Assembly: GCA_963576735.1 (NCBI GenBank) | Contig: OY755191.1 | Coordinates: forward strand, 5,609,608-5,673,607 | Direction: 5' to 3' | DNA length: 64,000 nt | Source of the DNA: Bedellia somnulentella | Lineage: Eukaryota > Arthropoda > Insecta > Lepidoptera > Bedelliidae | Part shown: positions 1 to 9,127 of the stretch, piece after piece | How positions within the stretch are numbered: the stretch's first letter is position 1 | Layout of the letters: each line of letters begins with the position of its first letter | The notes under the pieces: model-generated | Databases searched by the model: none | What the model was told of the DNA's origin: nothing | The model's input: only the letters and a program-made list of their open reading frames with translations | Program-made: the position numbers and the translations under genes

Positions 1-345
1 AGTTTGGCAGTGCCGCTTGCCTCTCTTTAGAAGATTAATCGGCTTTGAAACTGTTTCAAATCGAAACGTCTCATGAGTATAAATGTTGCAGCCAGAGCGT
101 TGAGATTTTTTAATAATAATCCTTTTCACTGATTGTATGTCTGCAACTTTCTTATAATTTTGTTCCAGATCTTTTATGTTATAGAGACTCCAGTCTTCTC
201 CCAGCACTTTCATTGTTCCATGCTTTCTATAAATTTCATAGTATGCCTCAGGAAGTGTCATTACTGTCGCTCGCTTTATGTCCTTTTCCAATCTGTATGT
301 AAATATCTTTTTTTTTCTGGCCTGAATTCGAGTCCTTCTTATCTA
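1..345 (-). CDS. Partial open frame running off the left edge, product not recognised
   Basis: On the - strand an uninterrupted frame of about 115 codons follows an in-frame TAG near 345 and is still open at base 1, so the 3' end is missing. The residues look protein-like: Lys/Arg-rich start, then LPEAYYEIYRKHG, GEDWSLYNIKDLEQNYKKV, and a stretch with ETFRFETV and LKRGKR near the edge. The first ATG in the frame lies about 35 codons in, so this could be an internal exon. I know no family with certainty. The tryptophan followed by a basic KRGK segment recalls uncharacterised transposon-derived proteins of insects, but that is an impression only. The + strand ORF at 133-399 overlaps it and looks like its shadow. 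Confidence 0.45.
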
Positions 346-1018
346 ATTTTTCAGAAACAGAAGAACTGGCAATTCGTTTGTTTTGTAGCAAGTAAATAGT
401 TCTTTTTGTATAAAACCATAAATAATTATCAGAATTACTATGATATTTAGCCCTTTTTGATCAGAATTGTGATTGGTGTTTACCAACCAGTTACAACCTG
501 TTACAATTAGCACCTTTTGACCAGAACCGTAACAAAAGGTGGAAGTTTGAAGAGGAAATAGACACTTTTGACCAAAAATAAATACAGAGCATGATGAGAT
601 CTTGGATGGCAAGTGAAATTCATAATAAAAACGTATGAACAATCCAATACGTAAATAGCTCCTTTTGAACAGACGCTCCTCAATTAAGATCACAATATCT
701 TGCAACGTTGTAAACTAGTTAGTAATAAAGTGAGCACCTACGCATACCCGTTGCTATCAAAAACAGCGTTAGTACTGGCGCGATGAATCCGCTGAACAAT
801 GGTCAATTAATTATAATGTTAAGATAAGTCGCCACTATGGACGAGCTTGTTATTTGAATTTTCGAAAATCTGTAATCCTATTGCTAAGCAAAGATGAAAA
901 GTTTGTTAAGGATATGGAATCTTGTCGAAGTGAAAATGTTGTATTGATGGAAAATATACTTTCCAGGAGTTTTGAGTACAATCATTAGTATTTAGGAAAT
1001 TCGCGTATTCTTCTTGGT
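346..1018. other. No gene seen; spaced CCTTTTGA motifs
   Basis: AT-rich sequence without a convincing exon. A degenerate motif close to CCTTTTGACCAGAA occurs near 450, 509, 563 and 661, roughly every 50-100 bases, which hints at an old decayed repeat. Confidence 0.4.
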
Positions 1019-1508
1019 AACATAACATAAAACATAAACGTTCACGCCGTTTATCCCAGAAGGGGTTGGCAGAGGTACTAATACTTCTGAACATCACGTG
1101 ACTTTGTCACCTGGTGTTCAGAGTACCCACGTTATAAAATAACCTCTCTTTATATGCTAACAATATTATGAACAATTTCGTATGGTACTTGTTTTCCTAA
1201 AATATACTTAATCGAAGGTTTTTTTGTAAGTGTCCAGAGAAGGTACCCACGTTTTGCTTAGACAGTGTACTCACGTGATAGGGGGCCGGCCTATCGCCGT
1301 TTTGTACGAATACACTGTCACATGACTAAGTACAACTCAGCCATGTGGGTTTCCTCACGATATTTTCCCTCACCGTTAACAACCATGATAAATTAACCAG
1401 ACATATGACTTTAGAAAAGACAAATTGGTGTAGGCCCGACCCAGGATTGGAACTCACGCCCTTCTGTTTTCGGGCGGGTGTTCTACCCACTGGACTATCA
1501 TGTCGTTG
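1019..1508 (-). mobile_element. tRNA-headed SINE (family 2), interrupted copy
   Basis: The - strand copy begins near 1508 with a tRNA-like head (A-box-like TAGTCCAGTGGG, B-box-like region before CCTGGGTCGGG) and ends with GGCGTGAACGTTTATG and a TTATG-rich tail at 1019-1050. The body matches the copies at 24.1 kb and 38.4 kb. About 115 bases (1137-1252) interrupt it, bracketed by the direct repeat GTACCCACGTT. Confidence 0.75.
1137..1252. repeat. Small insertion inside the family-2 SINE
   Basis: Sequence absent from the other family-2 copies, flanked by GTACCCACGTT at 1126-1136 and again at 1243-1253. The 11-base duplication fits a target-site duplication. The insert itself (ATAAAATAACC...) is AT-rich and not recognised. 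Confidence 0.45.
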
Positions 1509-2309
1509 TTCTTGGTAAAGAAGAATAAGCCCTAAAACCACTCAACCGATTTTAAAATTTCCTTTTCAATGTAATCCTACAACCTTTAGAAGAAACATCA
1601 GCTGTATATCAAGACGCAACATTTTATAAGAGGTGTGTAGTGATTAAGATACCTTAGATATTTGAAAAAATAAAGTACATTTACTATTTTTATACTCAAT
1701 TTATTTTATCGAACGTAGCAAAAATATAAGTTTATTATTTAATGGAAATCTTATTTGTGGCTTTTTGTAGGAGGTTTCATATTGTCTCCATGATTTTGAT
1801 ATGGTATATTAATTTGGCTAAGTAATTTGGTAATTAATGCATTGAATATTTAGAAAGTTTAACTTGCTCCCGGTAACACTCTTGTAACATTAAACTTATT
1901 GTCACAAAACATCGATTCCCTTATGTAATTTTTTAAATTAATTTGAGTTAAGAAACCTTTGCAAGAAAAATAACCACCAAAACCTTAAACATTATAAAAA
2001 AACTTTTTATAAAATCTGTCAGCACAGAGTTGTGAATTTTCTCAGAAATTTTCGAAGATCTAATAAGATCGATTGTTGTTAATAGTCAGTCACAGTAACA
2101 CACGACAGCCCGACTTTGTTTGCTCAGTGCAGTTTGGTGTCAGCCGCCACGTATTTGTAACATTCGTCAGCTTATAAAGTTCGGCGTCTTGTCAACTTCA
2201 CAAATACTGGGAGCTTCTTATTCGGTTGTTGTTATATTTATTAAATATGATAAAAATTGTCTATATGTTTTATTCTTTGTTTTGCACTGATGAAACAGAT
2301 AAAAACTCC
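1509..2309. other. No gene seen
   Basis: AT-rich, with a slightly more GC-rich patch near 2090-2170 that could be a promoter or 5' exon. No start codon or splice pair supports either. Confidence 0.3.
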
Positions 2310-2376
2310 AACGCCATAAATCTCTAAAGGGGTTTGCCAGAGCTTCAGAGCTAGAAACTCCTCTGCCACATTTAAA
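2310..2376 (-). mobile_element. SINE family 1, 3' fragment
   Basis: About 65 bases match the tail-proximal part of family 1 in reverse (CCATAAATCTCTAAAGGGG, then CAGAGCT and CTCTGCCACATTT). An ACATAGGA-type simple repeat follows at 2380-2450. Confidence 0.6.
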
Positions 2377-2450
2377 AAACATAGGAAAACATAGGACATA
2401 GGGAACATAATATAGGATATAGGTATACATAGGATATAAGTTGTCTTCTG

Positions 2451-3177
2451 CGACCCAACAAAACAATGACAACGGCACTACAAAGACAAATCCTGTACCC
2501 GCCCGTAGGAATGCCAGACGTATTAATTTAAATATATGCCCCTTATGTTCAGACTTTCCATTTTTGACGAATTCAGGTGTTCGTTTGTAAAAATACACTG
2601 TCACCTGATTAAACACATTTCCCCCGTAAACCCCTTCTACCTAATTTGCATTCATCAATCTTTTCTCATTCTCTTCATTTCGCATGTTACTTTCACATTT
2701 TTCTAATTGATTTTCATAGGTCTTCTGTGGTGTCTACACTATACCATAAACTCTTTTTTAATCTTGTCTCACAAAAAAGCAATCACGAATGGTTTAAGAA
2801 CAGTCCAAACTCCCAAAAGCGGCTTGCCCGGAACCGCATTATCACGTGCCCGTTAATAGGAGCGGTAGGCGAGCACGTGACATCTAAACAAACATAATTA
2901 ATGGAGCGCACTCTGTTTGCTCGTAAACTATACCACTTACTCCAGTTTTAAGGATTTTGCAGCTGCTTTTAAAGGAAAAGTCGATAAATTAATAGGCAAG
3001 AGCTTAAGAACAGTCAAATAATTCTGCAGCATGGAAGACGAAGAGATTTATGCTGTCTACACTATTTAAGAAAATAACGAATAGTTGGAATACCGATTCG
3101 AATTCAGTTTGATTTGTGCGTGTTAAGGGTCAAATTTAGACAAATATAATGTCTATTATATTTTTTGAATTGCATTT
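2451..3177. other. No gene seen
   Basis: Only short open frames without coding character. The 2810-2890 patch is moderately GC-rich, with CACGTG at 2853-2858 and 2875-2880. Confidence 0.3.
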
Positions 3178-3375
3178 ACCCATATTCTCCCTCGAGTGTC
3201 ATAAGAGGCGACTTAGAGCTTTAAGGTTCTTTAAGTGATTGTTGTGAAATTTGGCTGGAGACCTAAACTTATTTTACCACTTTCTCCATTTAACTTTCAA
3301 AAGTGGCTGCGGAATTTTAAAATACAAACGTTTCTATAGCTATTTCTGGGATTTATAGCCGTGAGTTTATGTATA
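3178..3375 (+). mobile_element. SINE family 1 copy, tail split by a MITE
   Basis: Matches family 1 from CCATATTCTCCC through ATAAGAGGCGACTTA and AAGTGGCTGCGGAATTT to GGGATTTATAGCCGTGAG. The TATGT tail is broken at 3375, where the inverted-repeat element begins, and resumes at 3953. Confidence 0.75.
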
Positions 3376-3952
3376 TGTCGTGGCCATATCGTAGATTTGA
3401 ACACATCGTGAAATGATCGATCATTTCATGAAATGGTCACATTTCATGATGTGGCCAACTTAATTTGACCAGATCATAAAATCGTCAGCGTTTCACGATT
3501 TTGTCATCCACGCTTGGCCAGATCGTAGAAATAGGGTAACCTGTGAAATGCGATCCAAACTGTACCGTTTTTTAACATATTGCTCAGTTTTTTCGTAATT
3601 AGCAAAGTATTCGAGAACCTTTTCGTCGAAAACTCTTTTGTTATTACTTTCTCCCTCGCTTGATAACGAATTATTAACTTTTTTACTGAGAGAAATAACA
3701 CTTTTGTCAGCGGCCGCCATCTTCACTCATAAACAAAGCGTTTTCAGCACCTCTAATGTAATAGTGTAACTATTTTTCATGAAGAGGCCGCGCGTTTTTT
3801 GGCCATATCGAGAAACGATTTCTTATCATTGATCTGCCCAAACCACATCACGATGTGGCCAATAAACAGTTGAACATTTCATGAAATACGACCATTTCAT
3901 GAAATGATCGATCATTTCACGATGTGTTCAAATTTACGATATGGCCACGACA
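3376..3952. mobile_element. Foldback/MITE-like DNA element with long TIRs
   Basis: 577 bases. The left end (TGTCGTGGCCATATCGTAGA...) and right end (...TTTACGATATGGCCACGACA) are inverted repeats of roughly 60 bases. Each arm holds the nested palindromes TGATCGATCA and ATTTCATGAAAT. The flanks read TATA on both sides, a possible target duplication. It inserted into the tail of a family-1 SINE. No transposase is present. The interior has a 77-codon - strand ORF. Superfamily not assigned. Confidence 0.75.
3493..3726 (-). CDS. Hypothetical 77-residue ORF inside the MITE
   Basis: Starts MKMAAADKSVISLSKK and is Lys/Ser/Glu-rich, with a possible short helix around FDEKVLEYFANYEKTEQYVKKRY. It lies wholly inside the inverted-repeat element, and its last codons are made of the element's GTGGCC/CGTGAAA-type sub-repeats. 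It could be a relic of a captured exon or chance. Not recognised. Confidence 0.25.
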   Translation of the reverse strand: MKMAAADKSVISLSKKVNNSLSSEGESNNKRVFDEKVLEYFANYEKTEQYVKKRYSLDRISQVTLFLRSGQAWMTKS

Positions 3953-3982
3953 TATATATGTACGTTCTAATAAAATAATTCT

Positions 3983-4091
3983 GAGCATAGAATATCACTA
4001 ACCCATTTTTTCCCGCGGGTGCGGTTAGGACGCCTCAGGGATTCGGGGACTTTCCGAGTCTGTTAGGCATTATGGTTGCAAACCCATCACC
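3983..4091 (+). mobile_element. SINE family 1, degenerate 5' part
   Basis: AGAATATCACTAACCCATTTTTTCCCG through GCAAACCCATCACC follows the first half of family 1 with several differences, then joins RTE-like sequence. Confidence 0.55.
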
Positions 4092-4099
4092 AGTAAAGC

Positions 4100-4190
4100 A
4101 AAAGAGTTTTGCCAGGATCATACAAAGTGTTCCTACACCAATGGGGACTGATGGCTTGATTATGTGTGAATGTGTGTATGTAACTAATAA
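4100..4190 (+). mobile_element. RTE-type LINE, 3'-terminal fragment
   Basis: TTTGCCAGGATCATACAAAG, CCAATGGGGACTGATGGC and a TGTGTGTATGTA tail correspond to the last codons and tail of the RTE LINE at 39.5-40.7 kb. Confidence 0.6.
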
Positions 4191-4208
4191 TAAACACACT
4201 TCAAATCA

Positions 4209-4303
4209 AGGTTATAAATCTGAAAAAGACGTAGCCAGAGATTTGAAATCAGAAATTGTTCAGCCACTTTTGAAAGACAGAGGGAAAAGGATTATAAAAT
4301 AAT
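4209..4303 (-). mobile_element. SINE family 1, degenerate reverse fragment
   Basis: Reverse orientation: TTATAAATC, GTAGCCAGAG, TTCAGCCACTTTTG and GGGAAAAGGATTATAAAATAA track the 3' half of family 1. Confidence 0.5.
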
Positions 4304-4493
4304 AATAACATATTTGCAAATACTTAGAGCTCATCGAGTGGTTGGATCAAGGTAAAGCTACAAAATTGAACTGTTATTCGAAAACGAAATCTTAAGGTTT
4401 TAAAAAATACAATAAATAAAATAAATAAAAAACATGGATGAAAATAGTTTTTTTTAATCCCATTAACCTAACATTTTTGTTTTTATCATACAG

Positions 4494-4636
4494 CCAAAGT
4501 TTATTTTGATGAATTCCGAAGGCTCAGTTTCAGTAAACAGAACCTACGACGTGTACATTCAACAATGCCTCAAGTTTACGCAGGCTCTGTCCAAACAAGT
4601 GTTCCAATAACCACGCAAAGCACACAATCTTGTTAA
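4494..4636 (+). CDS. Orphan terminal coding exon of an unidentified host gene
   Basis: A pyrimidine-rich acceptor (TTTTTGTTTTTATCATACAG) ends at 4493. It is followed by two bases completing a codon and 46 open codons to TAA at 4634-4636. The peptide contains KVYFDEFRRLSFSKQNLRR and ends SVPITTQSTQSC. It has a basic start, with RRLS as a possible kinase site, and a Ser/Thr/Gln-rich tail, like the cytoplasmic C-terminus of a membrane protein; that is inference. An AATAAA at 4794-4799, about 160 bases past the stop, fits a 3' UTR and poly(A) site. The earlier exons were not found and may lie left of the window. Product unknown. Confidence 0.5.
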
Positions 4637-4793
4637 ACTAAAAACTTAACAAGGATCCAGCAGCACTTAGCAGAATAGCGCTAACTCAGAGGACAAAGTT
4701 AGCGGCTGAGTGTGCTAGCTGTCGGTTAAAGTCGGGTAACTGGGTAGAATGTTGATGAGACGGCGTTTTTTTTGTGTTTGTTGAGGTGCATGT

Positions 4794-4799
4794 AATAAA
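4794..4799 (+). terminator. Poly(A) signal for the orphan exon
   Basis: AATAAA about 160 bases after the TAA, in TGTAATAAAAAACGGGAGATGTG, which has a GT-containing stretch downstream. Confidence 0.4.
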
Positions 4800-4974
4800 A
4801 AACGGGAGATGTGACGACTATATGTTAAGAAATCTATTGAAACCGAAATTGCATTAATAATGTCCAACTTACAAAAGGGTATTTCCTAGAAACCTTACCC
4901 TACTGCGATAAAAATTAAATGTGTTATTTACTAAAACAAATACTATATCCGGGGATCTTAATAATCATACTTTT

Positions 4975-5025
4975 AATTGAGCCCCTTGATGGGGACATAT
5001 ATGGGCTGTAAGGAGGAATTTGTGA
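4975..5025 (+). repeat. Fragment of the repeat at 22.1-22.3 kb
   Basis: GAGCCCCTTGATGGGGACATATATGGGCTGT nearly repeats the end of the element at 22120-22322. Confidence 0.6.
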
Positions 5026-5091
5026 AATTTGGCGTAAAAGCATCAGAAGAAATTATTAATATTTTCTAAGATTTTCACGATTGCACATTAT

Positions 5092-5460
5092 AATTGAAAC
5101 AACTATTGATTTTCGGATATTTTAATCGCGTGTTATTACATTATTTTTAAAGCCCGACGTTTCGAAAACTTTTCAGTTATCATGGTCACGGGAAGACTGA
5201 GGTGTTATTTGTCATTATACAGTACTATAAAATTATTAATACTAACTACCTTCGCAAAATTTTAAGTTACATTTGCGTTTAATATTTGCTATGTACAATA
5301 AGAGCTAATGTTATCTGGAGTCTTGCTAGTGTTTTTCCCTCGCTTAATTGTGCTAATGATCAGGTTCCAAGCAGGTGGTAATTGCCATGTATTGTAATTG
5401 CATTGGTAAATGTAATAACACGCGATTAAAATATCCGAAAAATCAATAGTTGTTTCAATT
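5092..5460. mobile_element. MITE with about 50-bp TIRs
   Basis: The left arm 5092-5142 (AATTGAAACAACTATTGATT..., TTTAATCGCGTGTTATTACATT) is matched in reverse by 5409-5460 with one extra base. The interior contains AAAGCCCGACGTTTCGAAAA and CATGGTCACGGG. AGAAATTATTAAT occurs both at about 5047 and at 5461, so the true edge may lie about 30 bases further left. No transposase. Confidence 0.75.
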
Positions 5461-5646
5461 AGAAATTATTAATTTTATACCAAATCTTATGTAAATTTTC
5501 TGTATTTTATAACCCGTAGTGATTTTTAAATAAAGCAATGTTGATTAAAACAATTTATATTTTACCATAAAACTTGCAAAATTACACTATGTCACACCCG
5601 TTAAAAATGCGTGTCGCACCCGTGACATTTTCAGTTTTATTTTAAA
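5461..5646. other. No gene seen; CACCCGTTA motifs
   Basis: AT-rich. Contains TCACACCCGTTA near 5591 and TCGCACCCGTGAC near 5611; the same motif recurs near 8625 and 8800. Confidence 0.35.
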
Positions 5647-6190
5647 CTAGCTGTGCCCGCGACTTCGTTCGCGTGATTGTCGAGAACAAAAAAACGTCGT
5701 TTAGTTAAGAGTATATCACCTTTTTGAAATAAAATAAAGAACCAATGAAATCTAATGCGCACACTTATTGTGATGTAGGAACTAATGAGTATTTTATAAT
5801 GATATTTAATTAATTACAGTAGCCATTATCCAGTTGAAATAATAAAAGGTCGTAACTGTGTGTATCTCATTTGAATTAGTGTTTATTTAGATACAGTTAC
5901 AGGGTTAGCCGAAGATTAAGGATCGCTACCTTGTACGATCCTAGCAGATCTGCATAATGCATCAATATATTTATAAAGCCCTTTTGTTTTTAACACTTCG
6001 AAATTTTGCACATAGATCATATATCAATCCCTCCCGCCCGATTTCGGCCACAGCAAGTTCTGGTATCCGGCTATTAAGAGTGTGTTCATGTGCTCTCATG
6101 TGACTGACATAGCCAATCTTTCCGACAAATGTTCTATGACGTATGTTGAAAAATCAGTACCCCTCCAATATATAGGTAGTTATTATTGAT
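5647..6190 (-). mobile_element. Helitron-like element, 3' end defined, 5' end uncertain
   Basis: On the - strand the element ends CGCGAACGAAGTCGCGGG-CACAG-CTAG with a T following. That is a GC-rich hairpin (CGCGAAC/GTCGCG) about 10 bases before CTAG, as expected of Helitron 3' ends inserted between A and T. The 5' TC terminus is not clear; similarity fades around 6190. No Rep/helicase ORF, so non-autonomous. Confidence 0.55.
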
Positions 6191-6462
6191 GGCCGCAGGT
6201 GGTCGGGCCTTGAGCTCATCACTCTTTGCTTCGAGCTCATCACGTCTTTTCCTTCCGAAAAGAAATATTAACCGGTTGACAGGAAGGGGGTGAAAACTAA
6301 ATTACTAAATTTCACTTAAGAAAGAATAAAACAAACGGGGTAAGCTAAATAAAACCGCTCAAAAAAGGTACTTTACTATTATTAGGGTTTACGGTTGTTG
6401 GTTGTACTATGATAATACATTGAATTAAATCGATTTATCAGTGGCATAATATGCACTGTAGT

Positions 6463-6711
6463 AGCTGTGTAGTGTCGGCTTAGAATAGCACTACCCCATT
6501 TCTTCCGGTGGATGTACGTAAGAGGCGACTAACGGTATTGGGGGTTTTTAAGGGATTTTTGGGCGATGCGGTTGGAGACCCATTACCAACAACCTTTATT
6601 TTACCATCTTTTCCCCACTCAATTTTCCAAAAGTGGCTGAGGAATTTCTAATTCCTTAGCTCAGGCTACCCCTTCTAGGGATTTATAGTCGTGAGTATAT
6701 GTATGTATGTA
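6463..6711 (+). mobile_element. SINE family 1, full-length copy
   Basis: Runs from GCTGTGTAGTGTCGGCTTAG through AAGAGGCGACTAACGG, GGCGATGCGGTTGGAGACCC and AAGTGGCTGAGGAATTTC to GGGATTTATAGTCGTGAGTA plus a TATGTATG tail. This is a good reference copy for the family. Confidence 0.85.
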
Positions 6712-6816
6712 TAATATGCAAATATAACTAAATTAAGGTTAGTCACTAAGGTCACTACATCATTTTAGTGTTTAAAAAAGTAGAACTTAAAGGATGTCTT
6801 GTGTTACTGGTGTTTA

Positions 6817-6905
6817 ATACATACATACATACATATTCTCACGCCGTTAGTTTCCATTGGGGTAGGCAGAGACTATCGATCGCCACCTTGTACTTGACAC
6901 TTTTT
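6817..6905 (-). mobile_element. RTE-type LINE, 3' terminus
   Basis: (ACAT)n, then TTCTCACGCCGTTAG, TCCATTGGGGTAGGCAGAGA and CTATCGATCGCCACCTTGTA: the reverse complement of the LINE's last codons and tail. It faces the + strand fragment that follows. Confidence 0.75.
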
Positions 6906-6911
6906 TTATCG

Positions 6912-7066
6912 CCAATGTGGAAGGTAATGTTAGTAGAGGACGACCTCGGAGGACAGATTTGGATCAAATAGAAAACGTGCTCAAAAAGGCAGGTGTCCGC
7001 AGTATGAAGAATAAAAGAGCATGTATGAAAAGATTGATGGATGTAAACGAAGCCAGAGAGGTTTGG
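6912..7066 (+). pseudogene. RTE-type LINE, C-terminal RT fragment
   Basis: Encodes a broken stretch matching the C-terminal region of the copy at 40.4-40.6 kb: NVSRGRP-like, DQI-like, then KKAGVRSMKNKRACMKR and an AREV motif. The - strand fragment on its left creates an inverted pair. Confidence 0.7.
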
Positions 7067-7260
7067 TGTTTAATGTAGACCAAAATTCAGTTTTTTATTA
7101 TAAACGTTCACGAAAACTGGTTGTGAAGTGACGTGCATTTGAAGAATGGCTAAGAATTTCAAAATTATGCTCACCAAATTGGATTTATTAATAGGCAGAC
7201 TATTTACATAATATATTAATATTAATAAGCCTAATTTAAGAAACTAAGTAAAGATAATAT

Positions 7261-8470
7261 TTAAAAGCATTTCAGTTATTTTCATAGTCGGCGAATTCAC
7301 TTGATATTGGCAGCTTGTATTAATTTCGCCTAGCTTGTTTCCTGTAGCTTCTATTACTTTAACCGACTTTAAAATAAGGGGTTAAAGGGGCTAAAAAAAT
7401 GCAAATTTTATTTTTGCTTTATTTTATTTTGGTTCTTTATTTTATTTTTGCACAACGCCATCTATCGGACTTTGGATTCCAACTATCAACATTAGTTCTA
7501 TATTTAGACTTAAGATGTCGTTGCAAGTACTATACTGAATTGCGTAACGTAATATTTTTCTTCTTGAACTCACAAAATTAATCATATCTTTTGATAGAGT
7601 GAACCGATTTCGATGAAACAAAAACTAAGTTTTACCTCAAGTTACGTTTAATTTTTGTATATAAACATTTTCAGCATTAAATTCGTAGATTTTACGTTTT
7701 GCGCGCACAAACAAACATATAAACAGACAAACAGACAAAAAATTTAAAAATGATGGAAATGGGTTCTGTTACTTATCTGTTCACACGCTGGCTATTTTTT
7801 TTTTCAATTTCTTCAATGTACAAAAATTACTTTTCTACAGATTTATTATATGTATAGATAGATTAAAAGCATTTCAGTTATTTTCATAGTCGGCGAATTC
7901 ACTTGATATTGGCAGCTTGTATTAATTTCGCCTAGCTTGTTTCCTGTAGCTTCTATTACTTTAACCGACTTTAAAATAAGGGGTTAAAGGGGCTAAAAAA
8001 ATGCAAATTTTATTTTTGCTTTATTTTATTTTGGTTCTTTATTTTATTTTTGCACAACGCCATCTATCGGACTTTGGATTCCAACTATCAACATTAGTTC
8101 TATATTTAGACTTAAGATGTCGTTGCAAGTACTATACTGAATTGCGTAACGTAATACTTTTCTTCTTGAACTCACAAAATTAATCATATCTTTTGATAGA
8201 GTGAACCGATTTCGATGAAACAAAAACTAAGTTTTACCTCAAGTTACGTTTAATTTTTGTATATAAACATTTTCAGCATTAAATTCGTAGATTTTACGTT
8301 TTGCGCGCACAAACAAACATATAAACAGACAAACAGACAAACAGACAAAAAATTTAAAAATGATGGAAATGGGTTCTGTTACTTATCTGTTCACACGCTG
8401 GCTATTTTTTTTTTCAATTTCTTCAATGTACAAAAATTACTTTTCTACAGATTTATTATATGTATAGATA
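7261..8470 (+). repeat. Tandem duplication, unit about 602 bp
   Basis: 7261-7862 is repeated from 7863 to about 8470 with very few differences (for example AATATTTTTC versus AATACTTTTC) and one extra 8-base CAGACAAA in the second unit. Each unit contains ACCGACTTTAAAATAAGG, a run of ACAAACAGACAA, and TTTCTACAGATTTATTATAT near its end. Each also holds the same 60-codon Leu/Tyr/Phe-rich ORF (7399-7581 and 8001-8183), which I regard as non-coding. The near identity points to a recent event. Confidence 0.9.
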
Positions 8471-8960
8471 TACTTATTAAGATGTTTGTACATTTCAAAG
8501 AACGTAGTTATTTGAGATAACTATTCTAGTTTAACATAAAAAAATCTTAGTGTATACTTTCATAAAAAAAAATTACAGGTTAAACATCGAAAGTCATCTT
8601 TTTCGCATTAAAAGATTTGCTAAGGTCGCACCCGTTACGCGATTCATGACGTTGTGCTAGATCTTAATTACAAGTTTCTATACAGATCTTTTTGGAGTTA
8701 AATACTATTATTTTCTAACAATTTTTGTTAATAAACGTAATTTGATACTCGTATATCAAAACAAACATTTATTTAACTGATAAAAACGCAGTATCAGTCT
8801 CGCCCGTTACAATGGAAATACCCAAAAGTCTAAATGCTAACAATACTCAATAAGCAGTTTAGTCTTTCGAGCAACCCAAGGCATAGTTCAACCCTGCTGT
8901 AAAACGGTGACCCAAAATGATTGCGATAAATTTTAGATTTTGATAAAAGAAATAAATAAT
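8471..8960. other. No gene seen
   Basis: AT-rich. Contains GGTCGCACCCGTTACGCG near 8624 and TCTCGCCCGTTAC near 8798, related to the motifs at 5.6 kb. Confidence 0.3.
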
Positions 8961-9127
8961 AAAGGGTATTTGGTGCTTTCCAAGTGATTTTTGGGCAATA
9001 CGGCTTAAGTCCCCATCGCCAACCTTTATTTTACAATCTTTTCCCCACCCAACTTAAGCCGAAGTTTTTTTTTAATTTCTGAAGCTCTAGCAACCCCTTC
9101 TATGGATTCACAGCTGTGTGTTTATGT
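8961..9127 (+). mobile_element. SINE family 1, 5'-truncated copy
   Basis: Starts at AAAGGGTATTTGG and continues through TTTTTGGGCAATACGG and CAACCTTTATTTTACAATC to CCCCTTCTATGGATTCACAG and TGTATG-like sequence. Confidence 0.7.

Noticed and set aside
7399..8183. Two identical 60-codon ORFs, possible small membrane protein
   Set aside because: They lie in a duplicated AT-rich repeat, and the hydrophobicity comes from TTT/TTA runs.
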